DNA of 64,000 nt from Azospirillum sp. OGB3 (lineage in GTDB: Bacteria; Pseudomonadota; Alphaproteobacteria; Azospirillales; Azospirillaceae). Positions 53,447 to 62,657 of the stretch are shown here, piece by piece. Location of the stretch: positions 35,578-99,577 of the forward strand of contig NZ_JACHYN010000020.1 in NCBI RefSeq assembly GCF_014192915.1, given 5' to 3'. The position numbers and the translations under genes were made by a program. Every line of letters begins with the position of its first letter. Position 1 is the stretch's first letter. The notes under the pieces are model-generated. The model saw only the letters and a program-made list of their open reading frames with translations, was not told the origin of the DNA and ran no database searches.

Positions 53447-53995
53447 TCAGGACAGGTGCGGGATCAGGTCGACGGGACGGGCAATCGTCAGGGTCGCCGC
53501 CCTTCCGTCGGGGCCTTGGCCACCCTCCGCCAGCAGGACACGCCGCCCCACGCCGGCCGCCAACGCCGCTTCCATGTCGGTCGGTTGATCGCCCAGGAAC
53601 ACCGAAACAGGCAGGGCAAGGCCGAAATGGCGGGCCGCCTCCAGGATCATGCCGGGGTTCGGCTTGCGCCAGAAGCTGTCCCGGGCGTAGCGCTCCACCA
53701 TGCCATCACGGTGATAAGGGCAATGGAAGACCCCGGCGAGATCCACGCCATGACTTTGGAAGACATCCCGCATCCAGCCGCTCAGCGCTAGGAAGTCCGC
53801 TTCGGTGTAGCGGCCGCGGGCGATGCCGGATTGGTTGGTGATCACGACAATGCGAAATCCCCGGTCCACCGCGTGGCGGGCCAAGGGAAAGATGCCGTCC
53901 ACGAACTCGAACCGGTCACGATGGCCGACATAGCCATGATCGATGTTCACCACGCCATCACGGTCGAGCAGCAAAGCACGGCAAGTCATGCCCAT
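53447..53995 (-). CDS. HAD-IIIA phosphatase, GmhB-like (heptose bisphosphate phosphatase)
   Basis: A 182-residue HAD hydrolase: LLLDRDGVVNIDHGYVG (nucleophile and acid/base Asp), VITNQSGIARGRYTE, RKPNPGMILEAARHFG and FLGDQPTDMEAALAAGV. GmhB removes the 7-phosphate of D-glycero-D-manno-heptose 1,7-bisphosphate, the step between HddA and HddC. Oddity: the usual zinc loop (CPHH...CxC before RKP) is degenerate; CPYHRD is followed by DSFWRKP without the last two Cys. The related HisB-N histidinol-phosphatase is a less likely identity. GGGGAG lies close before the ATG. Confidence 0.75.
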   Translation of the reverse strand: MGMTCRALLLDRDGVVNIDHGYVGHRDRFEFVDGIFPLARHAVDRGFRIVVITNQSGIARGRYTEADFLALSGWMRDVFQSHGVDLAGVFHCPYHRDGMVERYARDSFWRKPNPGMILEAARHFGLALPVSVFLGDQPTDMEAALAAGVGRRVLLAEGGQGPDGRAATLTIARPVDLIPHLS

Positions 53996-54270
53996 GTTCT
54001 CCCCACCTCAGGACCCGGATTTTTTGCGTGACCATGAATTCGTAACAGTGAGGGTGGATAAGACCGCGATTGCTTGCCCCTGCCGGACGGTTAACTTCGT
54101 CCATCCGGAAAAACTCGACCGGGCACCTCATATCCACACCGCGATACGCTTTCAACGACAAACACGTCAATCCTGCGGCCGTCCTGTCACTGGCCTGATG
54201 CTGTTCGCCTTCCTCAGCCTGACCTGCGGCCTGATCCTCGACACGGGCCGCCGTGAGGCCAAGCGCCCGG

Positions 54271-56169
54271 TTACTTCATCGTCCCAGGCGTGGTTTCCCC
54301 ACGCTGATCCCGCAGCGGCGGCGGCAGGAACCGCTCCATCGGGAGTTGGATCACATCGGCCTGCGGGGAGCCCGGCGCCGACAGGCCGGGCACGATCTGG
54401 ATATGGGCGTAGCGGTTGAAGAGCTGGTTGAAGGCCGCGTCGTCCATTTCCGGGAAGTAAGGCCGGAAGAAGTCCAAATCGGGCGCGATCTGGACATGCT
54501 GGAGCGACCGGTAGCCCAACCCCTGCATCAACGCTCCCGGCAGCATGCCACCGCGCAGCACCCAGCCCTGGGGGTGGGCGGCGGCACTCTCGGCGAAGGC
54601 GGCGGTCACCGGCGTGGCCGGACGGTGGAAGATCGGCCAGGCGGACTGGATGGGGTTGAAGCCGCCGAAGCCGACCCCGTTGACGGCCAGGGCGCAGAGG
54701 ATCAGGGCGAAGCCGCCCTGTGCCCCGGTCAGCCTGCCGCGCACCCCCAGCCAGACCACGACGGCGAGCGGCGGCAGGATGGCGAGGTCGGTGAGGTTGT
54801 TCGCCAGCCGCCCCGCGAGGTTGTCCAAGCCGCCGTTCGCCGCCGCCCAGGCCAGCCCCACGGTCAGCGCCGCGACGGCGAAGCGTCCCCAGGACAGCCG
54901 CACCGCCCCAGCCCGCAGCAGCACGAGCCCGAGCGCGAGCAGAAGCAGGCCCGTGGCGAAGACCATGCGGTTGCCCTGCACCTTGTCCCACAGCAGGAAG
55001 CGTCCCCAGCCGCTTGGGACCGGAGCCAGCATCCAAACCGACATCAGCGCGAAGGCGGCCAGCAGCACGGCAAGCTGACGCAGCAGCGCCGTTCGCGCGG
55101 GGCCGCCATGGCGCAGGACCGTCCCGAGCTGGCCATAATCGAGAAACACCAGCGCCAGCAGCAGGAGGTGGCTTCCCCCCGTCGCCACCTCGCAGATGTT
55201 CAGGCCGAGCAGATCCCGGTAGTCGTCCGTGCTGACCAGGAACGGAAGGAACTGGGCGAGGTAGAGCGGCAGCGGCACACCGCCGCCGCCCAGCGAGCGC
55301 GAACCGGGATAGACCGTCGCCGCCATCACCCGGATCGGCTCATGCAGGTAAAGCCAGGTCAGCCCGATCCCGACCACGGCTCCGAGCAGGCAGGGCAGCA
55401 GCCTGCGCGGGCGCAGGGTCTCCGGCCGGAAGGCGAGCAGCAGCGCTCCGCCGGCGAAGGACAACGGAATGATGATGGGGGGATACAGGTGGCTGAGCAG
55501 CCAGAAGGTCGTCACATAGGCCATCAACCCCGCGTGCAGATACCAGGGCAGACGGGCCAGGACGGCCAGCAACAGCCAGGGGAATATCGCCAGGAGCGGC
55601 CCCGTCGTCGTCCACCAGAACTGGGCGTAGCTGGTAAAGAACAGGGCGCAGGCCGCCGCCGCCGACCAGGCCCGGCTGAAGCCGAAGGCGACGAACAGGC
55701 GATGGTAGCCAGTCAGGAACAGGACGATGAGGACGGCGTGCGAGAAGGAGAAGGCCCAGGCCGGGTCGACCGCGAAAAAGGGCCAGAACTGCGGCTTGAA
55801 CACCAGTGCCCAGTCGAGCAGCGGCAGGGCGTTGAAGTTGCGCAGATCCTCGCCATAGGGAGACAACGCGTTGAAGCGTTGGAAGCCGTTGTTGACCGCG
55901 ATCTGGACGAAGGGCGTCCACACCGCCCATTCGTCGGACCGGATCGGCTTCGGCGTGCCGACCACTAGCCCCTCGCCCGGCGCGCCGATTCCGCCGAGGG
56001 CCACCCCATAGGACGACGGCGTCCAGGCAAGCGCCGTGTAGACGAGGCCGGTCAGGACGACGGCCAGGACGAAAAGGTCGGGCCAGGACCGGCTCCGCTC
56101 CCGGCCGAGGGAAGCCGCCGCGGCCGACGGATCGAGGGCCGTCCCCACACGCTCAGGCATCGCCGTCAT
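54271..56169 (-). CDS. Large polytopic membrane protein, possibly GT-C glycosyltransferase-like
   Basis: A 632-residue protein with about 11-13 hydrophobic segments spread between residues 30 and 540 and a soluble ~95-residue C-terminal tail (GYRSLQHVQIAPDLDFFRPYFPEM). Conserved-looking loops are IRSDEWAVWTPFVQIAVNNG, which places acidic residues in the first external loop as GT-C enzymes do, and DKVQGNRMVFATGLLL. I cannot name the family with certainty. ATG 56169 has GGAGGG 7 nt upstream. The DPM-type gene upstream could make its lipid-linked donor. Confidence 0.6.
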   Translation of the reverse strand: MTAMPERVGTALDPSAAAASLGRERSRSWPDLFVLAVVLTGLVYTALAWTPSSYGVALGGIGAPGEGLVVGTPKPIRSDEWAVWTPFVQIAVNNGFQRFNALSPYGEDLRNFNALPLLDWALVFKPQFWPFFAVDPAWAFSFSHAVLIVLFLTGYHRLFVAFGFSRAWSAAAACALFFTSYAQFWWTTTGPLLAIFPWLLLAVLARLPWYLHAGLMAYVTTFWLLSHLYPPIIIPLSFAGGALLLAFRPETLRPRRLLPCLLGAVVGIGLTWLYLHEPIRVMAATVYPGSRSLGGGGVPLPLYLAQFLPFLVSTDDYRDLLGLNICEVATGGSHLLLLALVFLDYGQLGTVLRHGGPARTALLRQLAVLLAAFALMSVWMLAPVPSGWGRFLLWDKVQGNRMVFATGLLLLALGLVLLRAGAVRLSWGRFAVAALTVGLAWAAANGGLDNLAGRLANNLTDLAILPPLAVVVWLGVRGRLTGAQGGFALILCALAVNGVGFGGFNPIQSAWPIFHRPATPVTAAFAESAAAHPQGWVLRGGMLPGALMQGLGYRSLQHVQIAPDLDFFRPYFPEMDDAAFNQLFNRYAHIQIVPGLSAPGSPQADVIQLPMERFLPPPLRDQRGETTPGTMK

Positions 56170-56272
56170 GGCGCCGCCCTCCCGCATGTTCCGGCCCCGA
56201 ATATCCCCCTGCGGTGCCCGGAGCGCAGGCGCACGGCACGCCCATTCTCGCCACGATCGCTACCGGTCCGGG

Positions 56273-57331
56273 TCATGGAGATGCGACGTCCAGGCTTTCG
56301 GCCCGTGACCGGGCTGCCATCGTTTGGCGGACACGGTTGCGGAGGCCCAGCATCGGATGCAGGGCGCGCGTGGGCATGGAGGCAATGTCGTAAGACACGA
56401 ACGCCAGCAGGAACTGCAGCCCGACGATGATCGGCAGCGACGCCAACATGACAGTCCCGGGGGCGGTCTCCACCCCCGCGGACGCCGAGCGGATCCACGA
56501 CAGCCCGCCGAAGACCGTACCGGACACCAGCAGGGTAATCCCGAGCAGCAGTTCGATGGACGCAACCGTGAAGTTTCTCAAAAAGTAATTGTAGAACACC
56601 CTCTTGATGATGTTCCGGAGATGGTTGGTCAGGAACTCGCGCAGGATGTTGCTGATCCTGAGGTTGCTTTCCTCGTCGCCGTAGACGGCGTCCATCGGCA
56701 CATCGACGACACGGGCCCGCACCGTGTTCAGCCGGAACAGCATGTCGGATTCGAAGAAATAGCGCCGGCTGATCTTTGACAAGGGCAGAATGTCGGCGAC
56801 CCGCGCGTGGATGGCCGTGTAGCCGTTGGTCGGGTCGAAGATGTCCCAGTAACCGCTCGACAGCTTCGACATGAAGGAGAGCGCGGCGTTGCCGAAAATC
56901 CGGACGGGCGGCATGCTCGAAATGTTGGTCAGGTCGAAGAAGCGGTTGCCCTTCGTGTAATCGGCCGTGCCGTCGAGAATGGGAGCGATGAACAGGGGGA
57001 TGAGCGCCGGGTCCATCTGCCCATCACCATCCACCTTCACGATGGCCTCGGCCCCGTCGGCGATCGCCGCCTCGTAGCCGGTGATGACCGCTCCCCCGAC
57101 CCCTTGATTGACGTGGTGGAAGAGAACGCGGACACGGGGGTCCCTGCAGGTGTCGAGAACGAACTGGCCGGACTGGTCGGGGCACTTGTCGTCGACGACA
57201 TAGATCGTCCGCACCTCAGGCCCGATGCGCTCGATCACCGACAGGATGTGACGCTTCACCCGGTAACAGGGAATAACCACGGCGATGACAAAGTCTTCAC
57301 CTTGCTCCATGGGCTTCGGCATCGCAGTCAT
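56273..57331 (-). CDS. Dolichol-phosphate-mannose-synthase-like GT2 glycosyltransferase
   Basis: A 352-residue GT2. VVIPCYRVKRHILSVIERI, YVVDDKCPDQSG, NQGVGGAVITGYEAAIADGA and VKVDGDGQMDPALIP (metal-binding DGDGQ) form the GT-A domain at residues about 15-240. Two C-terminal hydrophobic segments (LLLGITLLVSGTVFGGLSW; LPIIVGLQFLLAFVSYDI) anchor it in the inner membrane. Such enzymes make polyprenyl-phosphate sugars used by GT-C transferases. ATG 57331 was chosen; the far longer frame upstream has an unrelated Arg-rich stretch. It lies 103 bp before the membrane protein gene on the same strand. Confidence 0.83.
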   Translation of the reverse strand: MTAMPKPMEQGEDFVIAVVIPCYRVKRHILSVIERIGPEVRTIYVVDDKCPDQSGQFVLDTCRDPRVRVLFHHVNQGVGGAVITGYEAAIADGAEAIVKVDGDGQMDPALIPLFIAPILDGTADYTKGNRFFDLTNISSMPPVRIFGNAALSFMSKLSSGYWDIFDPTNGYTAIHARVADILPLSKISRRYFFESDMLFRLNTVRARVVDVPMDAVYGDEESNLRISNILREFLTNHLRNIIKRVFYNYFLRNFTVASIELLLGITLLVSGTVFGGLSWIRSASAGVETAPGTVMLASLPIIVGLQFLLAFVSYDIASMPTRALHPMLGLRNRVRQTMAARSRAESLDVASP

Positions 57332-57714
57332 GGTCAAAGTTCCCACAATCCAAATGGACCTGCGCCGGCATCCGGCGTTTTTCGCGATCGAATAAGTTCC
57401 TCCGATCCGCGCGCATCTATAGCGAGCCCTCTCCCCAAATGCAAACCGCAGGGCTTCCGGCTCGCCGCGCCTGGTCCGTCCGGTGTCGGCCCGCGGGCCG
57501 GTAGTGGTTGTCATCGCAAGGGTCGCACAGTAGAGTGCCACGCCCGCACGCCCGGTGCGGCATGGGGATTTCTCGATCTTGTTGCGCGCGCAATCACTGA
57601 AAGCCACGGCACCCAGCCATAACGTCGGTGCGTTTGCGAGGGGGCGGGCACGGTGGACGCACCCCTCCGGAACCGGCAGCATCCGCTCCATGAAGACGCG
57701 TAAGGATTTCACCA
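57332..57714. other. Intergenic region between divergent genes
   Basis: 383 bp between the GT2 gene (minus) and the Wzt gene (plus). It should hold both promoters. I see no clear repeat, RNA or small gene in it. Confidence 0.5.
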
Positions 57715-59085
57715 ATGCCGCCTGAGACCGCCGCCCTCGAGGTCGCCATCCAGGCCACCGGCCTTGGCAAGGCCTATCCAATTTTCCGCAAGCCGCAGGA
57801 CCGCTTGAAGCAGATGCTCTGCCGCGGTCGCCGCAAATATTACGACGAATACTGGGCGCTGCGGAACATCGACCTGACCGTAGCCAGGGGCGAGACGATC
57901 GGAGTCATCGGCCGCAACGGGTCGGGCAAGTCGACCTTCCTGCAACTCGTGTGCGGCACGCTGGCGCCAACCCGCGGCTCGATCACCGTCAACGGGCGGA
58001 TCGCGGCCTTGCTGGAACTGGGCGCCGGCTTCAACCCGGAATTCTCCGGCCGCGAGAACGTCTATCTCGCCGCGTCCGTGCTCGGCCTGACCAACGAGCA
58101 GATCAACGAACGGTACGACTCCATCGCCGCCTTCGCCGGCATCGGGGACTTCATCGAGCAGCCGGTGAAGCTCTATTCCAGCGGCATGTACGCACGGCTT
58201 GCCTTCGCCGTGGCGGCACACGTCGACGCCGACATCATGATCGTCGACGAGATCCTCGCTGTCGGCGACGCCGCCTTCACGCAGAAATGCATGCGCTTCA
58301 TCCACAAATTCCGCGAAACCGGCACGCTGTTCTTCGTGTCGCACGACACGTCCCAGGTGATCAGCCTGTGCGACCGCGCGGTATGGCTGGAGAACGGCGA
58401 GCTGCGCGAGGTCGGCACGACCAAGGATGTCTGCTACCACTACATCGCCGATCTCCACAGCGAGCGTGACACCTCCAACAGCTTCCGCATCGGCGGCAGC
58501 CGTTCGGCGCCGGCGGCCGCGGCGCCGGTCCAGGACCCGCGCGACGAGCTTCTGAAATCCTCCCAGCACCGCAACAGCATCGAAATCTTCGAGTTCAACG
58601 ACGCAAGCCCCTGGTACGGCGTGGAGGGAGCCAGAATTGTTGGCGTCGAGCTTCTTGATCCGCAAGGACATTCCCTGCCTTCGCTGGATGGCGGGGAACA
58701 GGTCGTGCTGAAGGTCACCTGCCGGGCGGAAAAGGCGATCCACAGCCCGATCATTGGCTTCTACATCAAGGACCGGCTGGGCCAGAACCTGTTCGGCGAC
58801 AACACCTACCTCTCCTACAGCGACAGCCCCCTGACGGTGGAGCCCGGGCAGGAGTTCGTGGCTCGCTTCCGCTTCCAGATGCCCTACCTGCCCGTCGGGG
58901 ATTTCGCGGTGGTGGCCGCCATCGCCGAGGGCACGCAGCACGACCACGTCCAGCACCACTGGGTGGACGACGCGTTGTTCTTCCGTGTCCACTCCAGCCA
59001 CGTTGCCCGCGGCCTCGTCGGCATCCCCATGCTCGACATTGCGCTCGAGGTGGAAGGCGCGCGCCAGCCGGGACACGCCGCATAA
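57715..59085 (+). CDS. wzt: Polysaccharide ABC transporter ATP-binding protein, Wzt-like with C-terminal carbohydrate-binding domain
   Basis: A 456-residue protein. Residues 1-245 are an ABC ATPase of the polysaccharide-export class: Walker A GRNGSGKST (about 65-73), LLELGAGFNPEFSGRENVYL, signature LYSSGMYARLAFAVA, Walker B IMIVDEILAVGD, H-loop FFVSHD. Residues about 295-456 are a beta-sandwich Wzt_C domain (VVLKVTCRAEKAIHSPIIGF; VARFRFQMPYLPVGDFAV) that in O9a-type systems binds the modified glycan end before export. The permease partner Wzm is not in the window. Confidence 0.9.
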   Translation: MPPETAALEVAIQATGLGKAYPIFRKPQDRLKQMLCRGRRKYYDEYWALRNIDLTVARGETIGVIGRNGSGKSTFLQLVCGTLAPTRGSITVNGRIAALLELGAGFNPEFSGRENVYLAASVLGLTNEQINERYDSIAAFAGIGDFIEQPVKLYSSGMYARLAFAVAAHVDADIMIVDEILAVGDAAFTQKCMRFIHKFRETGTLFFVSHDTSQVISLCDRAVWLENGELREVGTTKDVCYHYIADLHSERDTSNSFRIGGSRSAPAAAAPVQDPRDELLKSSQHRNSIEIFEFNDASPWYGVEGARIVGVELLDPQGHSLPSLDGGEQVVLKVTCRAEKAIHSPIIGFYIKDRLGQNLFGDNTYLSYSDSPLTVEPGQEFVARFRFQMPYLPVGDFAVVAAIAEGTQHDHVQHHWVDDALFFRVHSSHVARGLVGIPMLDIALEVEGARQPGHAA

Positions 59086-59129
59086 GCCGCGCGCCCCGGC
59101 GCCACCCCCAAGTCTTATGGAACGCCGAC

Positions 59130-61649
59130 ATGACGATCAGCAATGATGTCGCTCCGCGTGCATCTTTCCTCAGCCTCCGGCACGTCGGGGCGGGAGCGGC
59201 GGTTCTCGCCCTCCTGAGTCTTGCCCTGCTGGCCTACGGCTTCCTGCAGACCGGCCTCGATCCCCGGCAAGCCTGGAGCGACAAGGCGGGGGCCATGCGC
59301 TTCCTGATCTTCGCCGGAGCCTTCGCGGTGTTGGCCATCGGTGCCGCCGGCGCCGGCGCCCGCCGCCGGCTGCTCGTGCTCGGCGCCGCGGGAGGCCTGT
59401 GGGTCCTCGCGGCCTTCGGCGTCGGCAGCGTCGCCTCGGTGATGCTCGTCGGACTCGCCTGCCTGGCGATCGGGGACTTTTTGTTCGGGCCACTCTGGCG
59501 CGCGCGCTTCGGCTTGACGACGGCCGGTCTGCTGTCAACCTGCGTCGGCCTGAGCGTGCTCATGCTCGTCATGGGGCTGACGGCGCCCTGGCCGATCCAC
59601 AGCGCCGCGAGCCACGCCACCGTCCTCGGTTTCCTGGTGCTGGCCGGGCACCGCCGGATCCGGCTTTATGCGGCGGGCACGGCCGCCTGGGCGGCACAGC
59701 ACCGCGACGCCGGACTGCGCGACCATGCCGCCTTCTCCCTCCTGATCCTCGCGCTTGCCGCCCAGAGCGTGTACGCGGCTCTTCCCGAGCAGTATCACGA
59801 CGCCCTGGGCGTGCACCTGCTGGTCGCCACGACCCTCGCCCAGCAAGGGTCCTGGACCCCGGATCCGGCCCAGTTCGTCGGTGCGGCCGCGCCGTACGGA
59901 GCCAACTGGATTTTCGCCGTGTCCTACATGCTTGCCGGCGAGGGCGCCGCCAAGTTCGCGAATTTCGCGCTGCTGGGCCTCCTCTGCGCCATGCTTGGCA
60001 ACGCGGTCGCGTGGCGCCAGGGCCGCGCCCTCGCCCTGCTGGCCGCGGCCCTCCTGGCGAGCACGCCGCTGGCCTTCATCACGACGGCCAGCCTGTTCTC
60101 GGAAAACGCGCTCGCCGTCTTCTGTCTGGCCCCTGTGCTCCTCCTGGTGCGGTCCCACCGGGAGTTCGGCCTGCGGGACGGCGCGGCTCTGGCCTTCCTG
60201 CTGGCCGGCGCCGCCCTGGTGAAGCTGCACGCCGTCCTCTTCTTCATCCCCTTCGGCCTTGTCTTCGCGGCCCTGCTGCTGCGCCACAACGCGCCGCGCC
60301 GCGCCCTGACGATCCTGGCCTTCTCAGCGGTCCTCACCGCGGTCCTGGGCTGCCAACCCTATCTGCACGCCTATCTGGTGACCGGGAATCCGGTCTATCC
60401 GTGGTTCAACGCCGTCTTCAAGTCGCCGTACTTCGACAGCTCGGCGAACTTCTCGGACGGCAACTGGATCGGCAAGCTGTCGCCGGCTCTGCCCTATCTC
60501 TGGACCTTCAAGTCCAGCCTGTTCATGGAAAGCCAGGACGGAGCCCTTGGCTTCGCCGTGCTCGGGCTTCTGTTGCCCGGCCTGGCCATGGCGGTCGCGA
60601 CCCGCGACCGCATGGCCCTGGTCGCCGCGGCGGCCGGGCTGGGCTATGTCTGCATGCTGGTGCCGGTCACCCAGTACATGCGCTACGCCTACCCGGCCCT
60701 GCCGCTCGTGCTCATCGTGTGCGCCAGCGGATTGCGCGCCTTTGCCCCGGGAGACGGCCACCCGCCGCACTCCAGTTTGGCACGCTCCAGCTTGGCGTTC
60801 GGCTCCCTGTTCGTCGGGCTGGGCCTCGCCTTCCTGCCGTCGGCCGGCTGGATTCTGCCGAGCTTCGACGCCAACGTCGTCGTCGGCCTGCGGGACCGGG
60901 ACTCCTTCATTTCCAGCCGCGTTCCTTACCGCGGACTGATCAACGCCGTGAATGCCCTGGCCGGGCGCGATGCGCGTGTTCTGATCCTCGGCCAGCCTGT
61001 GGGCGCGGGCCTGGCCAGCATGCCCATCTATGGGGTCTGGTACAATCCGAAGGTCAGCCAGGAACTGGCCAACGCCTCGAGCGTCGACGCGGCGGCCCTG
61101 GTCCTTCACCGGAACCGGATCACCCATGTCTTCTGGAGGCCGGGCGCCGTTCCCGACAAGGCGCCCATCGCCCGTCTTCTCAAGCAATCCGGCACCCCCC
61201 TGGCAAGCACCGGGGATGCCATTCTCTATGGCGTCTCGATCCCGGCGCCGAACGGTGCCAACCTGCTTGAGAACTCGAGCTTCTCCGACGGATTGGAGCG
61301 GTGGGACAACGTCGGGGTCAGCCAGCAGGCGCAGCACGGCCCGATCACCATGCCACCGGGAAGCCGGATCGCCCAGGCCGCGGTCGTGGAGGACACCACC
61401 CTGGTCTATGAAGCGAGTTTCCTGTGCGGAGACGATCCGGCAACGGTGGGAGCCCAGGTCAATTGGCTCGATTCCTCGGGCCGGATCGTCGACGTGGTCA
61501 GCCGCCCGGAAACCTGCACGGCACCGGGACGGAAGGCGAGCACGATTGCCCTGACCCCGCCACGGTCAGCGCGCACCGCGTTTGTCTACTTCCACGTGAT
61601 TGAAGGTTCCCCAGTCGTTCTGGAAAAGTTGATGCTCGTGAAGCCTTGA
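59130..61649 (+). CDS. Large membrane protein, GT-C-like, with C-terminal beta domain
   Basis: An 839-residue protein with about 14 hydrophobic segments to residue ~590. The loop PEQYHDALGVHLLVATTLAQ (acidic residue in the first large periplasmic loop) and HAYLVTGNPVYPWFNAVFKS are reminiscent of dolichyl-phosphate-mannose-type GT-C proteins. Residues about 710-839 look like a soluble beta-sandwich (NLLENSSFSDGLERWDNVGV; PPRSARTAFVYFHVIEG), as carbohydrate-binding CBM_4_9 domains do. It lies 44 bp after wzt, same operon. The family is not recognised exactly; polymer assembly or glycan transfer is inferred. Confidence 0.6.
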   Translation: MTISNDVAPRASFLSLRHVGAGAAVLALLSLALLAYGFLQTGLDPRQAWSDKAGAMRFLIFAGAFAVLAIGAAGAGARRRLLVLGAAGGLWVLAAFGVGSVASVMLVGLACLAIGDFLFGPLWRARFGLTTAGLLSTCVGLSVLMLVMGLTAPWPIHSAASHATVLGFLVLAGHRRIRLYAAGTAAWAAQHRDAGLRDHAAFSLLILALAAQSVYAALPEQYHDALGVHLLVATTLAQQGSWTPDPAQFVGAAAPYGANWIFAVSYMLAGEGAAKFANFALLGLLCAMLGNAVAWRQGRALALLAAALLASTPLAFITTASLFSENALAVFCLAPVLLLVRSHREFGLRDGAALAFLLAGAALVKLHAVLFFIPFGLVFAALLLRHNAPRRALTILAFSAVLTAVLGCQPYLHAYLVTGNPVYPWFNAVFKSPYFDSSANFSDGNWIGKLSPALPYLWTFKSSLFMESQDGALGFAVLGLLLPGLAMAVATRDRMALVAAAAGLGYVCMLVPVTQYMRYAYPALPLVLIVCASGLRAFAPGDGHPPHSSLARSSLAFGSLFVGLGLAFLPSAGWILPSFDANVVVGLRDRDSFISSRVPYRGLINAVNALAGRDARVLILGQPVGAGLASMPIYGVWYNPKVSQELANASSVDAAALVLHRNRITHVFWRPGAVPDKAPIARLLKQSGTPLASTGDAILYGVSIPAPNGANLLENSSFSDGLERWDNVGVSQQAQHGPITMPPGSRIAQAAVVEDTTLVYEASFLCGDDPATVGAQVNWLDSSGRIVDVVSRPETCTAPGRKASTIALTPPRSARTAFVYFHVIEGSPVVLEKLMLVKP

Positions 61650-61669
61650 CCGATCACCTGGAGAGCGTC

Positions 61670-62539
61670 ATGGAACAGGCAGTGGAAGCGAACAAACGGC
61701 CCATCGTCTTCTCTCTCGACCTCGAGGACCATCTCGGTCTCTACGAGGCGGAGGGGCGCTTCGCGCGGAACATGGAGAAGATCCTCGATTTCCTTGAGGA
61801 CTCCGGGATCCGGGGCACCATCTTCACGGTCGGGCGCATCGCCCAGAGCCATCCTGGCCTAGTGCGCAAGGTTGTCGAGCGTGGTCATGAGCTGGGGTGC
61901 CACTCCTGGCAGCACACCCCGCTCGATCGGGAGGAGCGCTCCGCCTTCACCGCCGAGACGCGTCTGGCCAAGGAACTGCTGGAGCAGGTTTCCGGAGCCG
62001 CCGTCAGCGGCTTCCGCGCCCCGATCTTCTCCCTGGTCCCAAGCAGCCTGTGGACCCTCGACGTCCTCGGCGAACTGGGCTTCACCTATTCGTCCAGCAT
62101 CATGCCGATGGCCAGCCCTCTCTACGGTTTCCCGGGGGCACCGGCGACGCCGTTCCGCTGGCCGGGCGGGCTTGTCGAGTTCCCGTGCCCACTCGCCCGC
62201 TTGGGCCGCTTCCGCATCCCTTATCTCGGCGGCATCTATCTGCGCTACAGCCCCGAGTTCCTGACGCGCCAGTGCATCCGTAGGACCACGCCAGCAGCGA
62301 TGCTGTGGACCTACATCCATCCCTATGATTTCGATTCCGCCGAGCCGTTCACGCGCATGCCCGGCACGTCGCTTCCCACCAGCATCCTGCTTTGGCTCAA
62401 CCGCAGGAACACCTTTGAGAAAATAAAATTCCTCTTCCGCAACCGGCCGGCGATCCGCTTTCAGGATGCCATGAGCGGCGTGGCCGGTTATAGAGAACTT
62501 CCGGTTTTCGATCCGGAGCGGCACCAGCTGGTCCATTAG
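61670..62539 (+). CDS. Polysaccharide deacetylase family protein
   Basis: A 289-residue NodB-fold protein. VFSLDLEDHLGLYEAEG carries the acidic motif 1, GTIFTVGRIAQSHP follows, and GHELGCHSWQHTPLD is motif 2 with the metal-binding His pair. SGFRAPIFSL and WTYIHPYDFD are motifs 3-5. This layout resembles the deacetylases found in exopolysaccharide loci (DUF3473-type). It probably removes N- or O-acetyl groups from the exported glycan. ATG 61670 has GGAG 6 nt upstream; TTG 61646 overlaps the upstream stop but is less likely. Confidence 0.85.
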   Translation: MEQAVEANKRPIVFSLDLEDHLGLYEAEGRFARNMEKILDFLEDSGIRGTIFTVGRIAQSHPGLVRKVVERGHELGCHSWQHTPLDREERSAFTAETRLAKELLEQVSGAAVSGFRAPIFSLVPSSLWTLDVLGELGFTYSSSIMPMASPLYGFPGAPATPFRWPGGLVEFPCPLARLGRFRIPYLGGIYLRYSPEFLTRQCIRRTTPAAMLWTYIHPYDFDSAEPFTRMPGTSLPTSILLWLNRRNTFEKIKFLFRNRPAIRFQDAMSGVAGYRELPVFDPERHQLVH

Positions 62540-62657
62540 GGCGGATTGCGGCCGGGACTTCGGGTCGGTCAGCTTGGTCTGCTCGTCAAACCAAAGAAAG
62601 AGCCGCCTCCGGGTCGCGTCGGGCCGGACGCGGCCCCAAACAGGAGGAGCGAAGGGC

